Source of the DNA: Pyrococcus sp. ST04
Lineage (GTDB): Archaea > Methanobacteriota_B > Thermococci > Thermococcales > Thermococcaceae
Direction of reading: 5' to 3'
Assembly (NCBI RefSeq): GCF_000263735.1
Contig: NC_017946.1
Location: 661,348-725,347 of the forward strand
Length of the DNA: 64,000 nucleotides
The notes under the pieces were generated by a model. The model made no database searches, was not told the origin of the DNA, and saw only the letters and a program-made list of their open reading frames with translations. The position numbers and the translations under genes are program-made. Of this stretch, positions 53,597 to 60,887 are shown one piece after another. Position 1 is the stretch's first letter; every line of letters begins with the position of its first letter.

Positions 53597-53860
53597 TCAC
53601 AGCTTTCCCAAAAGCATTAGAACACCAAATGTAATGAACAGGATTCCGGCTAGCTTGTGGATTACATCAACCGGGAGGGTGTCCTTAATTTTCTCCCCTA
53701 TGAGTGCCCCTATCAGGTTAACAACGGCAAGCCCTAATATCGCTCCCACAAAAGCTTTAAACCAGCCATATTTCGATGCGAAGGCTATCGTAGCGAGTTG
53801 AGTTTTATCTCCAAGTTCGGCCAAAAAAATAGCTATAAAAATCTGAAGAATTTCCCTCAT
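53597..53860 (-). CDS. Half-size UPF0016/GDT1 family cation transporter
   Basis: 87 residues with three TM helices and a single copy of the ELGDKTQ motif near residue 15. Full-size relatives (GDT1, TMEM165, MneA) have two such repeats and transport Mn2+ or Ca2+ against H+. As a half-size protein it must form a dimer or pair with another half. No second half is adjacent. It lies between the MFS gene and the aminotransferase gene in the same direction. Confidence 0.85.
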   Translation of the reverse strand: MREILQIFIAIFLAELGDKTQLATIAFASKYGWFKAFVGAILGLAVVNLIGALIGEKIKDTLPVDVIHKLAGILFITFGVLMLLGKL

Positions 53861-53872
53861 TAATCGCCCTCC

Positions 53873-55045
53873 TCAGAGCTCGCTTAGGACTTTTTCCATT
53901 CTATCCATGGCCTCGTTAAGCTTTTCCCTGCTTGTTGCATAGCTGATTCTTATGTATCCCTCTCCATTCTTTCCAAAAGCCGTTCCTGGAATAACAACTA
54001 CTCTGGCTTTTTCGAGTAGCCATTCGCTGAATTCTTCACTACTCATTTCGGTTTCGCTTATGTTGGGGAATATGTAGAAAGCTCCTTTTGGTTCTCTGAC
54101 TTTTATGTGGGGCATTTTCTTCAGTCTTTCTACAACGAGCTTTCTCCTTTCTGCATATTCTTTTCTCATTTCTTCTACAGCTTTCCAGCTTTCTTCGCTT
54201 TTTAGGGCTTCAATTCCAGCAATTTGGACAAAGGAGGTTACGTTTCCTATAACATAGGCATGTAGCTTTATCATGTCCTTTATTATTTGAGATGGGGCTA
54301 TTGCGAAGCCCAACCTCCATCCTGTCATGGCGAATGTCTTTGAGAATGAGTTCACCAGAATTGTGTTTTCGGGGGCGAACTTTAACATTGGGTAGTGTTT
54401 TGCTCCTTCATAGAGGAAGTGCTCATATGGTTCATCACTTAGTATGTAGATGTTGTAATCTTCCGCAATATCTGCAATTGCTTTTGCTATGTCTTTATCT
54501 AAAACTGCTCCTGTGGGATTGTTTGGATAGTTTATGACTATCATTCTAGTCCTCTTAGTGACTAGTTCTAGAATCTCGTCGGGGTCTGGCATGAAGTCGT
54601 TCTCTTCTCTTAGGGGGAGCCTTATTGGTTTTGCCTCTGCAAGCTTTGCATCCTCTACATAGCTTACAAAGGCTGGGTCTGGGATTATAACCTCATCCCC
54701 CTGTTCCAAGAGGGTCTCAAATGCAATGTATGTTGCCTCGTATGCTCCTGCTGTGATTATTACATTTTCCACATCTATGTCAACGTCGTAGAATTTTTTA
54801 TAATATTCAACAACAGCCTCTCTGAGCTCTAAAATTCCCGCGTTTGGTGTGTAGTGTGTCCATCCCTCTTCTAATGCTCTTTTTGCAGCTTCTTTTATGT
54901 TTTTAGGCGTATCAAAGTCTGGTTCTCCGATTCCAAGGGAGATTACATTTTCCATTTTTGATGCTCTCTCAAAAAGTTCCCTTATCTTAGATCTCTGGAT
55001 GAGACCCATTCTCGTTGCTATGAAGTATTTTCTTTTCTGTTTCAT
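53873..55045 (-). CDS. Class I PLP-dependent aminotransferase (aspartate/aromatic type)
   Basis: 390 residues. Typical features: VISLGIGEPDFDTP near residue 34, the PNNPTG motif, SDEPYEHFLY, and the PLP-lysine SFSKTFAMTGWRLG near 235. It is similar to the Pyrococcus aminotransferase with known structure that acts on aromatic amino acids and 2-oxoglutarate; the exact specificity is open. An aromatic preference would feed IorAB at 61 kb. The ATG follows AGGTGG by six bases. Confidence 0.88.
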   Translation of the reverse strand: MKQKRKYFIATRMGLIQRSKIRELFERASKMENVISLGIGEPDFDTPKNIKEAAKRALEEGWTHYTPNAGILELREAVVEYYKKFYDVDIDVENVIITAGAYEATYIAFETLLEQGDEVIIPDPAFVSYVEDAKLAEAKPIRLPLREENDFMPDPDEILELVTKRTRMIVINYPNNPTGAVLDKDIAKAIADIAEDYNIYILSDEPYEHFLYEGAKHYPMLKFAPENTILVNSFSKTFAMTGWRLGFAIAPSQIIKDMIKLHAYVIGNVTSFVQIAGIEALKSEESWKAVEEMRKEYAERRKLVVERLKKMPHIKVREPKGAFYIFPNISETEMSSEEFSEWLLEKARVVVIPGTAFGKNGEGYIRISYATSREKLNEAMDRMEKVLSEL

Positions 55046-55106
55046 AACAAACCACCTGATTTCTGGTTAAATGAAAAATTTATAAAATTTATTAAGAAGT
55101 GCTAAT

Positions 55107-55541
55107 TCAGAGGATTTCAGTTATTGCGGCTTTTTCAAAAGACTTTTTTGCTTCTTCGGGGTTACATCTAAATAATTTTGATTCTTTTAAGTTTAATTTA
55201 GATAACATTTCAGCCAGCTTTTTGCAAGGGTCTAGTTCATCGAAGATGACTATATAGTTATTTCCTGGCTTTGCCCCTACGGATTTTATGGCATCTTTTA
55301 TCTGCTTTTCACCAGCCAGTCTTAGTAGTATTTCCCCCCTAATTGTTTTTGCTATATTTCTGGACTGCTTAAATGCTTTTATTGCTATTATTGTGGCGAA
55401 TATTACTTCTTCAACGCATCTTGCTGATAATATTTGACAGTTTTCTGGGCATAGGGTTAGGATATCTTCAATGTTCATGTTCTTCTCAATTTCTATGCTG
55501 GTTATGCAAATCTCCCCAACCGTTGTTTTGACTTTTAGCAT
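55107..55541 (-). CDS. Cgi121-like KEOPS complex subunit
   Basis: 144 residues. The central motif RGEILLRLAGEKQIKDAIKSVGAKPG near 68-93 is the signature region of Cgi121/TPRKB proteins (EILLxxxGxRQI). Cgi121 is the KEOPS subunit that binds the 3' CCA end of tRNA for t6A formation. The N-terminal part is less typical, so I leave some doubt. It is separated from the aminotransferase by 61 bases. The other KEOPS genes are outside the window. Confidence 0.72.
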   Translation of the reverse strand: MLKVKTTVGEICITSIEIEKNMNIEDILTLCPENCQILSARCVEEVIFATIIAIKAFKQSRNIAKTIRGEILLRLAGEKQIKDAIKSVGAKPGNNYIVIFDELDPCKKLAEMLSKLNLKESKLFRCNPEEAKKSFEKAAITEIL

Positions 55542-55571
55542 GATCTTAGGTCTGTTAAGTCTTATTTAATG

Positions 55572-55614
55572 TTATTGGGCTTTAGTTTATAAAAGATTTT
55601 AGATATTATTGGGC
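55572..55614 (+). repeat. Direct 9-bp repeat upstream of the RHH-ftsZ operon
   Basis: TTATTGGGC occurs at 55572-55580 and again at 55606-55614, 34 bases apart (a little over three helical turns), in the 190-base gap between the Cgi121-like gene and the RHH gene. RHH proteins often bind short spaced repeats and regulate their own operon, so this could be an operator; the length is small enough for chance. Confidence 0.3.
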
Positions 55615-55731
55615 AAAAACTTAAAATTTTTAAAATTTCATAATATCACAATAATAAGATAGGCCAAAAAATATTTAACTAATTAAAGAGCAGCTTTAGA
55701 ATAGGAAACCTGCACATAGGGTGTTGCAGAA

Positions 55732-55923
55732 ATGGCAAAGATGAAAATAATCAGCGTTCAGTTGCCACAAAGTATGATACATGGTTTAGATGCTCTTGTT
55801 AAGAGAGGTGTTTTTCCAAATAGGAGTGAAGCCATAAGGGTGGCTATTCGGGAGCTTCTTAAGAAGGAATTATACAGAGAAGAACTCCAAGAAGGGGAAG
55901 TACCTGAATATGTTGTTAGATAA
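55732..55923 (+). CDS. Ribbon-helix-helix protein upstream of ftsZ (CdrS-like)
   Basis: 63 residues: KMKIISVQLPQSMIHGLDALVKRGVFPNRSEAIRVAIRELLKKEL is a classic RHH fold. It starts the operon with ftsZ 21 bases downstream. In haloarchaea the RHH regulator CdrS lies next to ftsZ2 and controls division genes; that synteny seems to hold here, though haloarchaea are distant and one small domain is weak evidence. Probably autoregulatory. Confidence 0.8.
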   Translation: MAKMKIISVQLPQSMIHGLDALVKRGVFPNRSEAIRVAIRELLKKELYREELQEGEVPEYVVR

Positions 55924-55944
55924 ACATGGGGGAGGAGGGGAGAA

Positions 55945-57186
55945 ATGGTATTTAAGAAGTTGTTAGAACAGGCAGGAATAAACCTAGACCTAGAGGGGAA
56001 TGGTGAAGATTCCTCGATGTCTGAGCTTTTAGATGTTCCTCAAGATCTTATAAAGATTGCAGTTATTGGAGTTGGAGGTTCTGGAAGTAATACTATATCA
56101 AGGCTGTATGATCTCGGAGTCCAAGGGGCAGATCTTATAGCAATGAATACAGATGCCCAGCATTTACATCAAGTTAAGGCGCATAAGAAGTTGCTTTTAG
56201 GAAGATCAATTACTCAGGGTAAGGGGTCAGGAGGAGATCCTAGGATAGGATATAGGGCGGCTGAAGCAAGTGCAAATGAAATTGCTAAAATAGTTAAGGA
56301 TTATGATCTCGTGTTCATAACTGCTGGGATGGGTAATGGAACTGGTACGGGTGCCGCTCCAGTTATTGCTAGGGTTATTAAGGAAACTGCAAGGAATAAT
56401 GCTAGATTGCAGGAGCCGTTAGTTATTAGTGTTGTCACATTCCCGTTTACAATGGAAGGAAAAGTCAGGATAGAGAAGGCTAAGGCAGGAATTGATATGC
56501 TTTTAGAACATTCAGACACAGTAATCATAATCCAGAATGACAAGCTTCTTGACTTAGTTCCGAACCTCCCAGTTCAAACTGCATTCAGATTTGCTGATGA
56601 AATAATAGCAAGAATGGTAAAAGGAATTGTCGAAACAATAAAGCTTCCAGCTCCAGTTAACATTGATTATGCGGATATCTACAGTGTAATGAAGGGTGGT
56701 GGGCCAGCTTTAATTGGAATTGGAGAAAGTGATTCAAACAATAGGGCTGTAGATGCAGTAATGGATGCTCTAAACAATAAGTTACTTGACGTAGAATTTG
56801 GATCTGGAGACAAGGCTTTGGTTCACTTTACTATTGGACCAGACGTTAGCTTAAAGGAGATAACCGATGCAATGAAGATTGTATATGAAAGGCTCGGAGA
56901 GAAGAGCGAAGTAAAGTGGGGTGTTATGGTCGATCCTGACCTGGGTAAGACGGTTTGGGCAATGGTCATAATGACAGGGGTTAAAAGTCCTCAAATACTT
57001 GGAAACAGGGAGATCCATGCTCTTACAGATTCATCCCCAATAGTATCCCCTAGGGACATTATTGCAGTAGACAGCAAGGTTGATGAAATTTTCAGCAAGA
57101 TAGATCCAAGGGGTAGGAGCTATAGTAAGGAGAAAAAAGTAGAATATAACAAGTTCTTCAAGAATTTTGGAATTTACGAGCTTTGA
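55945..57186 (+). CDS. ftsZ: Tubulin-like cell division GTPase FtsZ
   Basis: 413 residues. The GTP-binding loops [13 protein letters not shown] near residue 42, [11 protein letters not shown] and the tubulin signature [17 protein letters not shown] near 130 are intact, as is the catalytic T7 loop ([15 protein letters not shown]) containing the Asp of the synergy loop. A ~33-residue N-terminal extension ([18 protein letters not shown]) precedes the fold. Thermococcales have two FtsZ; I could not tell with certainty which one this is, but the RHH neighbour resembles the haloarchaeal ftsZ2 context. Confidence 0.92.
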   Translation: MVFKKLLEQAGINLDLEGNGEDSSMSELLDVPQDLIKIAVIGVGGSGSNTISRLYDLGVQGADLIAMNTDAQHLHQVKAHKKLLLGRSITQGKGSGGDPRIGYRAAEASANEIAKIVKDYDLVFITAGMGNGTGTGAAPVIARVIKETARNNARLQEPLVISVVTFPFTMEGKVRIEKAKAGIDMLLEHSDTVIIIQNDKLLDLVPNLPVQTAFRFADEIIARMVKGIVETIKLPAPVNIDYADIYSVMKGGGPALIGIGESDSNNRAVDAVMDALNNKLLDVEFGSGDKALVHFTIGPDVSLKEITDAMKIVYERLGEKSEVKWGVMVDPDLGKTVWAMVIMTGVKSPQILGNREIHALTDSSPIVSPRDIIAVDSKVDEIFSKIDPRGRSYSKEKKVEYNKFFKNFGIYEL

Positions 57187-57242
57187 TTTTAACTCTAAAA
57201 ATTTTTAACTTTTATATTTTTCAAACAATTTAGGTGGCTCTA

Positions 57243-58010
57243 ATGGGGGTAGTCATCAGTATAGCCAACCAGAAAGGGGGAGTCGGTAAAACCACCGTCG
57301 CACTAAACCTTGGCAAAGCTCTTGCAAATATGGGAAAAAAGGTTCTGCTCGTCGACATTGATCCTCAGTTCAATCTAACATTCTCATTGATTGGGATGGA
57401 TGTTGTAAACTATGAAAACAAGAACGTTGGAACTTTGATGACAAAGGAGAGCTCAATTGAAGAGGTAACGGTTGAGCTCTCGGAGAATCTTCATCTTATT
57501 CCTAGTCATCTAACACTCTCTGCCAAGGAGATAGAAATCTTGAACTCTTACAATAGGGAGAGAAGGCTGGAAAAGGCATTAAAGCCCGTATTCCCCGACT
57601 ATGACTTCATAATAATAGACAATCCCCCAAGTATGGGTATATTTCTTGTTAACTCTTTAACAGCATCTGATTATGTCTTAATTCCACTGGAGCTGAGTTA
57701 CTTTGGAGTCATAGGGATGCAGCTAATGTTCAACCTAATGGCAATGATAAGGGAAGAAACTAATGACGGCTTAAGACTTCTCGGTATAGTCCCAAACAAG
57801 TTCACAAAGCAGACAAAGGTTCCCCAAATGAGGCTGAAGGAGCTTAAGGAGCTCTATCCGGATGCCCCGATACTTCCAACTATCCCGAAGGCCATTGCAA
57901 TAGAGAAAGCTCAAGCCGAAGGCAAAAGTATATTTGAGTATGATCCCAATGGTAGGGCAAGCAGGGCTTTTGAAAAGCTTGCGAAAGAGGTGGTCTCAAT
58001 TGTCGAATGA
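57243..58010 (+). CDS. ParA-family ATPase (SegA-like)
   Basis: 255 residues starting MGVVISIANQKGGVGKTT, the deviant Walker A of ParA. VDIDPQFNLTF and IIDNPPSMGIFLVNS complete the nucleotide site. It has GLRLLGIVPNKFTKQT, typical of plasmid/chromosome partition ATPases rather than MinD. It follows ftsZ by 56 bases with its own TATA-like sequence (tttatattttt). The ATG at 57243 follows AGGTGG. It overlaps the RHH gene by 11 bases. Confidence 0.9.
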   Translation: MGVVISIANQKGGVGKTTVALNLGKALANMGKKVLLVDIDPQFNLTFSLIGMDVVNYENKNVGTLMTKESSIEEVTVELSENLHLIPSHLTLSAKEIEILNSYNRERRLEKALKPVFPDYDFIIIDNPPSMGIFLVNSLTASDYVLIPLELSYFGVIGMQLMFNLMAMIREETNDGLRLLGIVPNKFTKQTKVPQMRLKELKELYPDAPILPTIPKAIAIEKAQAEGKSIFEYDPNGRASRAFEKLAKEVVSIVE

Positions 58011-58329
58011 TGAGAGAAAAATTCCAAAGCTTTTTTCGGGCTCTGTAGGAGATTTAACTAAGCCAGGAAAGAAAAAGAAGGAAGAAAAAGATTTAAAAAA
58101 GGAGAAAAAGCAGAAAACTCTCTACATTTCACTAGACACGAACAGAAAACTCATAGAACTGTACGCTGAGGAAGGCAGAAGACAAAGTAACATTGTTGAG
58201 GATGCTGTGGACTTATATTACTACCTTCGAAAGGCATTAGGAGAGAGAAAGTTCGATGAGCTTATGGAGGTTGTTAAAAGAGAAGATCCGGAGTTTTTAA
58301 GGGAGTACTTAGGAAGGCTTAAACTGTGA
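58000..58329 (+). CDS. RHH-type partner of ParA (SegB-like)
   Basis: About 109 residues. The lysine-rich N-terminal part (GKKKKEEKDLKKEKKQK) is flexible; the C-terminal half (KTLYISLDTNRKLIELYAEEGRRQSNIVEDAVDLYYYLRKAL) fits an RHH fold, as in SegB, which binds centromere-like DNA beside SegA. I chose a TTG at 58000 because GAGGTGG lies seven bases upstream; the longer frame starting at 57934 would overlap parA by 77 bases. Identification as SegB-like comes from gene order and fold pattern, not from close sequence similarity. Confidence 0.72.
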   Translation: MSNDERKIPKLFSGSVGDLTKPGKKKKEEKDLKKEKKQKTLYISLDTNRKLIELYAEEGRRQSNIVEDAVDLYYYLRKALGERKFDELMEVVKREDPEFLREYLGRLKL

Positions 58330-58363
58330 TATTATTTTAAATTCCCTGTTTTTGAATTTTCTA

Positions 58364-58576
58364 ATGATGGATGAACTGGAGTTTATACGAAGAAAAAAGA
58401 TGTTGGAGCTTATGAAAAGGGCAGGTTTTATAGAAATTAAGCCCAAAAAGAAGCTTCTTATAGAGGTTATAACCTCTCCAACATGTCCTTATTGTCCAAT
58501 AGCACTTAAATTATGCCTTTTAGCACCTCTTCGTCTCCATGAGAAAAATAAAGGTTCCTTATTTCTATCAAATTAG
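58364..58576 (+). pseudogene. Truncated thioredoxin/glutaredoxin-like gene
   Basis: The reading frame starts MMDELEFIRRKKMLELMKRAG and reaches IEVITSPTCPYCPIALK, a thioredoxin-fold CxxC motif in which the first strand and active site are present. After this the sequence continues LCLLAPLRLHEKNKGSLFLSN and stops; it has no likeness to the rest of a thioredoxin fold. The tail is in fact antisense to a cbiO remnant. I conclude the gene lost its 3' two-thirds when the cobalt-transport operon end was deleted into it. Confidence 0.7.
58506..58571 (-). pseudogene. cbiO: Remnant of cbiO (cobalt ECF transporter ATPase)
   Basis: The minus strand encodes MIEIRNLYFSHGDEEVLKGI before a stop. It is the expected N-terminus of an ECF/cobalt ATP-binding protein (IEIRNLYFSYGxxxVLKGINL). 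The TTG start overlaps the cbiQ stop as in intact operons. A single missing A (ggcataatttaag) breaks the frame, and only about 22 codons remain before the truncated thioredoxin-like gene begins. So the ATPase is gone. Confidence 0.75.
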
Positions 58577-59021
58577 TAACCCTCCTAGCGTTAGTATGAT
58601 GAGTGGGGCAATTGTTCTGCTCTCATCGATTTTCCTTATTTTGGAAAACTCACGAAAGTTTCTTGAAAGCATTGACTTCTCTTTTTTCAAGCCTCGCCCT
58701 TCAGGGCGGGGAGGAGGTCAGGACAACTGCCATTGAGGAGGATAAGTAGGCTTTTCCTAGTAGAAGGAAATAGTTGTGAACTCCTTCTTTTGTTATATCG
58801 CCGAGAGGTGTTGATATAAGTGTTTTTCCTGGAGTAAAGAGTGCAGTTATCATTATTAGCCCTTCAAATCCAAGTAACCCACCTAGTATTTTGAATGTAT
58901 TCTTTTTAGGCTAGAAAAGTAGAAAGGAAAGGATATATACTGAGAGTAAATACAAAAGTTCTTCAAAACTTCTCCTCGTTGCAACTGCAAAGGAATAAAC
59001 AAAAATCAAAAGGATATACAT
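58568..59021 (-). pseudogene. cbiQ: cbiQ-like pseudogene (ECF transporter membrane subunit)
   Basis: From ATG at 59021 the minus strand reads MYILLIFVYSFAVATRRSFEELLYLLSVYILSFLLF, then an in-frame TAG, then continues in frame with ILGGLLGFEGLIMITALFTPGKTLISTPLGDITKEGVHNYF, the conserved block of CbiQ. It ends after AVVLTSS, where an IS200/IS605-like hairpin begins; the distal part (RKIDESRTIAPLIILTLGGLLI) follows in another frame. Much of the middle of CbiQ is missing. So there is a stop, an internal deletion and an insertion scar. Confidence 0.8.
58691..58711. repeat. IS200/IS605-type end hairpin (scar) inside cbiQ remnant
   Basis: CCTCGCCC (58692-58699), loop TTCA, GGGCGGGG (58704-58711) forms an eight-base-pair stem with one T-G wobble. 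IS200/IS605 elements carry such subterminal hairpins with the sequence GCCCTTCAGGGCGGGG at their right ends. No tnpA or tnpB frame is nearby, so only an end or a small non-autonomous relic remains. It lies exactly where the cbiQ frame breaks. Confidence 0.6.
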
Positions 59022-59023
59022 GT

Positions 59024-59344
59024 TTAGGCACCCTTGGCAATCTTTGCTATCCCATAGCTAACGGCAAACACCAATAATATTCCAACTAGTCCATTCCAAC
59101 TAGTCCCATAACAACTCCCTGTCCCCATCTTTCACCATAATTCAATGGAGCATTGTAGATAGGGTTCTCTTTAAGTCCCACTTTTTCCATTGTTGCCTTG
59201 ATCCTATGAATGCCCCAACGATTCCCATGTTAAGAATGTTCGCTCCATTCTAAGTTTTCTCAGTGAATAAGCCACGACAGCAATCGTGATTGCATATGTT
59301 GTAACTATAACAGGCGGACTTAACAAACCATCTGGGATGTGCAT
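59024..59344 (-). pseudogene. cbiM: cbiM/PDGLE fusion pseudogene (cobalt ECF substrate component)
   Basis: The ATG at 59344 keeps a good ribosome-binding site (GCAGGAGGG). MHIPDGLLSPPVIVTTYAITIAVVAYSLRKL is the CbiM N-terminus. After about 37 codons the frame breaks; a fragment MGIVGAFI and then ATMEKVGLKENPIYNAPLNYGERWGQG, which belongs to the PDGLE/CbiN-like C-terminal part, follow with most of CbiM missing. A 14-base tandem duplication shifts the frame again before the final FAVSYGIAKIAKGA. At least three lesions make it nonfunctional. Confidence 0.8.
59079..59106. repeat. 14-bp tandem duplication in the cbiM/PDGLE remnant
   Basis: ATTCCAACTAGTCC is present twice in direct succession (59079-59092 and 59093-59106). 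On the minus strand this repeats GGACTAGTTGGAAT and shifts the reading frame by two bases, creating a TAG. A clean, undiverged duplication suggests a recent slippage event. Confidence 0.85.
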
Positions 59345-59513
59345 TCTGTTCCCTCCTGCGTGTTATTAATTTTTAGAAGAGTAACATAAAATAAAAACGT
59401 TCTCTAAACTACATGTTACCAACTAAAAGTTTGCTCATCGGTGCATTTCAACGTCCATCAAAGCCTAAGAAACCTTATAAGGTCGTTTTACAAGCATAAA
59501 AATGGTGGGGCTA

Positions 59514-60887
59514 ATGCTCGACTACTTCTTTAATCCTAAAGGAATAGCGGTCATTGGAGCTTCTAACGATCCAAAAAAGCTTGGATATGAAGTTTTCAAG
59601 AATTTAAAGGAATACAAGGGTGGAAAAGTTTATCCAGTAAATGTTAAGGAGAACGAAGTTCAGGGAGTTAAAGCGTACAAGAGCGTAAAGGACATTCCAG
59701 GGGAGGTCGATCTCGCAATTATAGTTGTCCCAAAGAAGTTCGTCAAGGACACCTTAATTCAATGCGGTGAGAAGGGAGTTAAGGGCGTTGTAATAATAAC
59801 TGCTGGATTTGGAGAAACCGGAGAAGAGGGCAAGAGAGAAGAGAGGGAGCTCGTTGAAATTGCCCACAGATATGGAATGAGGATAATCGGACCAAACTGT
59901 GTGGGTATAATGAACACCCATGCCAACCTGAATGCGACGTTCATAACGGTAGCAAAGAAGGGAAGCGTTGCCTTCATAAGCCAGAGCGGTGCTCTTGGGG
60001 CTGGAATAGTGTACAAAACAATTAAAGAAGACATAGGGTTCTCAAAGTTCATAAGCGTTGGGAACATGGCAGACCTAGACTTCGCTGAACTCATGGAATA
60101 CCTGGCAGATACCGAGGAGGACAGGGCAATAGCCCTCTACATCGAAGGAATAAAGAACGGGAGGAAGTTCATGGAAGTTGCTAAGAAGGTTACAAAGAAG
60201 AAACCCGTGATAGCTCTAAAGGCTGGAAAGAGTGAAAGCGGAGCAAGAGCCGCTTCAAGCCATACAGGTTCCCTCGCTGGTAGTTGGAAGATATATGAGG
60301 CGGCATTCAAGCAAAGTGGAGTTTTGGTAGCTAACACGATAGACGAAATGCTTAGCATGGCAAGGGCCTTTACACAACCGCTACCCAAGGGGAATAGAGT
60401 TGCAATAATGACAAACGCGGGAGGTCCAGGAGTGCTAACTGCTGATGAGCTGGATAGGAGAGGTCTCAAGCTTGCTAACCTTGAAGAGAAAACAATTGAA
60501 GAGCTCCGCTCGTTCTTACCTCCAATGGCGGCAGTTAAGAACCCCGTGGACATGATAGCTTCCGCGAGGGGAGAGGATTATTATAGAACAGCAAAGCTCC
60601 TTCTACAGGATCCAAACGTGGATATATTGGTAGCTATATGTGTTGTCCCAACATTCGCAGGGATGACCCTAACTGAGCATGCGGAGGGAATAATAAAGGC
60701 CGTAAAGGAAGTAAATAATGGGAAACCAGTTCTAGCAATGTTTATGGCGGGCTACGTTAGTGAGAAGGCCAAAGAGCTCCTGGAGAAGAATGGCATCCCA
60801 ACATATGAGAGGCCTGAGGATGTTGCTTCTGCAGCTTATGCCCTTGTACAGCAGGCTAGAAATGTTGGAAAGTTGGAGGTGGAATGA
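59514..60887 (+). CDS. acdA: ADP-forming acyl-CoA synthetase alpha subunit (aryl-acid type)
   Basis: About 457 residues from the ATG at 59514 (GGTGGGG just upstream); an ATG at 59502 is close to the predicted transcript start and is possible. The CoA-binding domain opens IAVIGASNDPKKLGYEVFKNL. The ASHTGSLAGS motif near 247 carries the histidine phosphorylated during catalysis. The enzyme turns acyl-CoA, ADP and phosphate into acid, CoA and ATP. Its place beside iorAB suggests the isoenzyme preferring aryl-acetyl-CoA. The beta subunit gene is not in the window. The iorA ATG follows its stop directly. Confidence 0.88.
   Translation: MLDYFFNPKGIAVIGASNDPKKLGYEVFKNLKEYKGGKVYPVNVKENEVQGVKAYKSVKDIPGEVDLAIIVVPKKFVKDTLIQCGEKGVKGVVIITAGFGETGEEGKREERELVEIAHRYGMRIIGPNCVGIMNTHANLNATFITVAKKGSVAFISQSGALGAGIVYKTIKEDIGFSKFISVGNMADLDFAELMEYLADTEEDRAIALYIEGIKNGRKFMEVAKKVTKKKPVIALKAGKSESGARAASSHTGSLAGSWKIYEAAFKQSGVLVANTIDEMLSMARAFTQPLPKGNRVAIMTNAGGPGVLTADELDRRGLKLANLEEKTIEELRSFLPPMAAVKNPVDMIASARGEDYYRTAKLLLQDPNVDILVAICVVPTFAGMTLTEHAEGIIKAVKEVNNGKPVLAMFMAGYVSEKAKELLEKNGIPTYERPEDVASAAYALVQQARNVGKLEVE

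Noticed and set aside
58539-58736. A 65-codon plus-strand frame after the truncated thioredoxin-like gene
   Set aside because: It is antisense to the cbiQ remnant and runs into the IS-like hairpin; the minus-strand reading explains the sequence better.
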